Positions 63,750 through 64,000 of a DNA stretch of 64,000 nt are shown here, in pieces. A program made the position numbers and the translations under genes. Each line of letters starts with the position of its first letter. The stretch's first letter is position 1. The stretch spans positions 52,063,365 to 52,127,364 of the forward strand of contig OY294047.1 in the NCBI GenBank assembly GCA_958510825.1, written 5' to 3'. The notes beneath the pieces are model-generated. The model worked only from the letters and a program-made list of their open reading frames with translations. It was not told the origin of the DNA and searched no databases. This stretch comes from Brachypterus glaber (Eukaryota > Arthropoda > Insecta > Coleoptera > Kateretidae).

Positions 63750-64000
63750 TTTTATCCAATACATACAGATAATAAGACAATTACTAGCTTTATTTTAAAT
63801 AGATAAACTCAATAATAACCCCCGCGTGACTTTTACTTTATTGAGTGGATAATTATTTATTTTACCCACTCAACTGTCACTTGTCAAATTATTTTCTTGC
63901 AAATGACATTAAAATTATTAATAAAAATATGAATTAGCCTGCTTGGCTGACGCCTCGCAGGTTAATTTTCTCATGGGCAATATCTTACTTTACCCACTAG
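63750..64000 (+). mobile_element. Repeat V, copy 4, internally deleted, cut by window end
   Basis: Matches from TTTATCCAATACATACAG; after AAATATGAATT it jumps to the hairpin (TGCTTGGCTGACGCCTCGCA), losing the region in between. It runs off the right edge. Confidence 0.85.

Overview
The window looks like AT-rich, intron-containing nuclear DNA from an insect. A beetle is possible but not shown. The case rests on a neuralized homologue with two NHR domains and a C-terminal RING, single-copy animal housekeeping genes with GT-AG introns, and a dense load of terminal-inverted-repeat (TIR) elements and foldback repeats. No CRISPR array, operon or convincing tRNA/rRNA gene was seen. All gene models were built by eye from splice consensus, reading phase and family resemblance.

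Recognised genes, left to right: neuralized (+, 5' end missing, 5887-8095); the dynein-2 intermediate chain WDR34/DYNC2I2 (-, 18240-25970, nine exons); the ER lipid-homeostasis factor ARV1 (+, 26335-42140, five exons); mitochondrial prolyl-tRNA synthetase PARS2 (-, 42601-45876, seven exons); V-ATPase subunit e (+, 46277-46824, four exons); an ALDH16A1-like protein that lacks the catalytic residues (-, 47096-51629, eleven exons); and COX15 heme A synthase (+, 52281-59356, seven exons). The strands alternate perfectly, giving three head-to-head pairs with short shared promoters (WDR34/ARV1, PARS2/V-ATPase e, ALDH16/COX15) and tail-to-tail pairs between them. The outer regions 1-5.8 kb, 8.1-18.2 kb and 59.4-64 kb carry almost only repeats.

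The most unusual locus is ARV1. Its third intron (26879-41425, about 14.5 kb) holds three related C2H2 zinc-finger genes, two antisense and one sense, plus an intact Ty3/gypsy retrotransposon (32617-37582) with apparently identical 200-bp LTRs and a 5-bp target duplication. The zinc-finger proteins share an acidic N-terminal module rich in psi-K-x-E motifs. One has a 2-nt deletion that puts its last finger out of frame.

Repeat biology dominates the rest. Several short TIR families recur: one of seven copies clustered from 29 to 58 kb, one of four copies often filling introns, and others of two or three copies. Some copies carry younger insertions with clear target duplications. There are large foldbacks (1-590, 2291-3018, 62423-63128), TTAA-flanked and TA-flanked elements, minisatellites, a GIY-YIG endonuclease fossil, and three hammerhead-ribozyme-like cores. 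One of those cores sits exactly in the loop of a 67-bp-arm palindrome (1841-1993).
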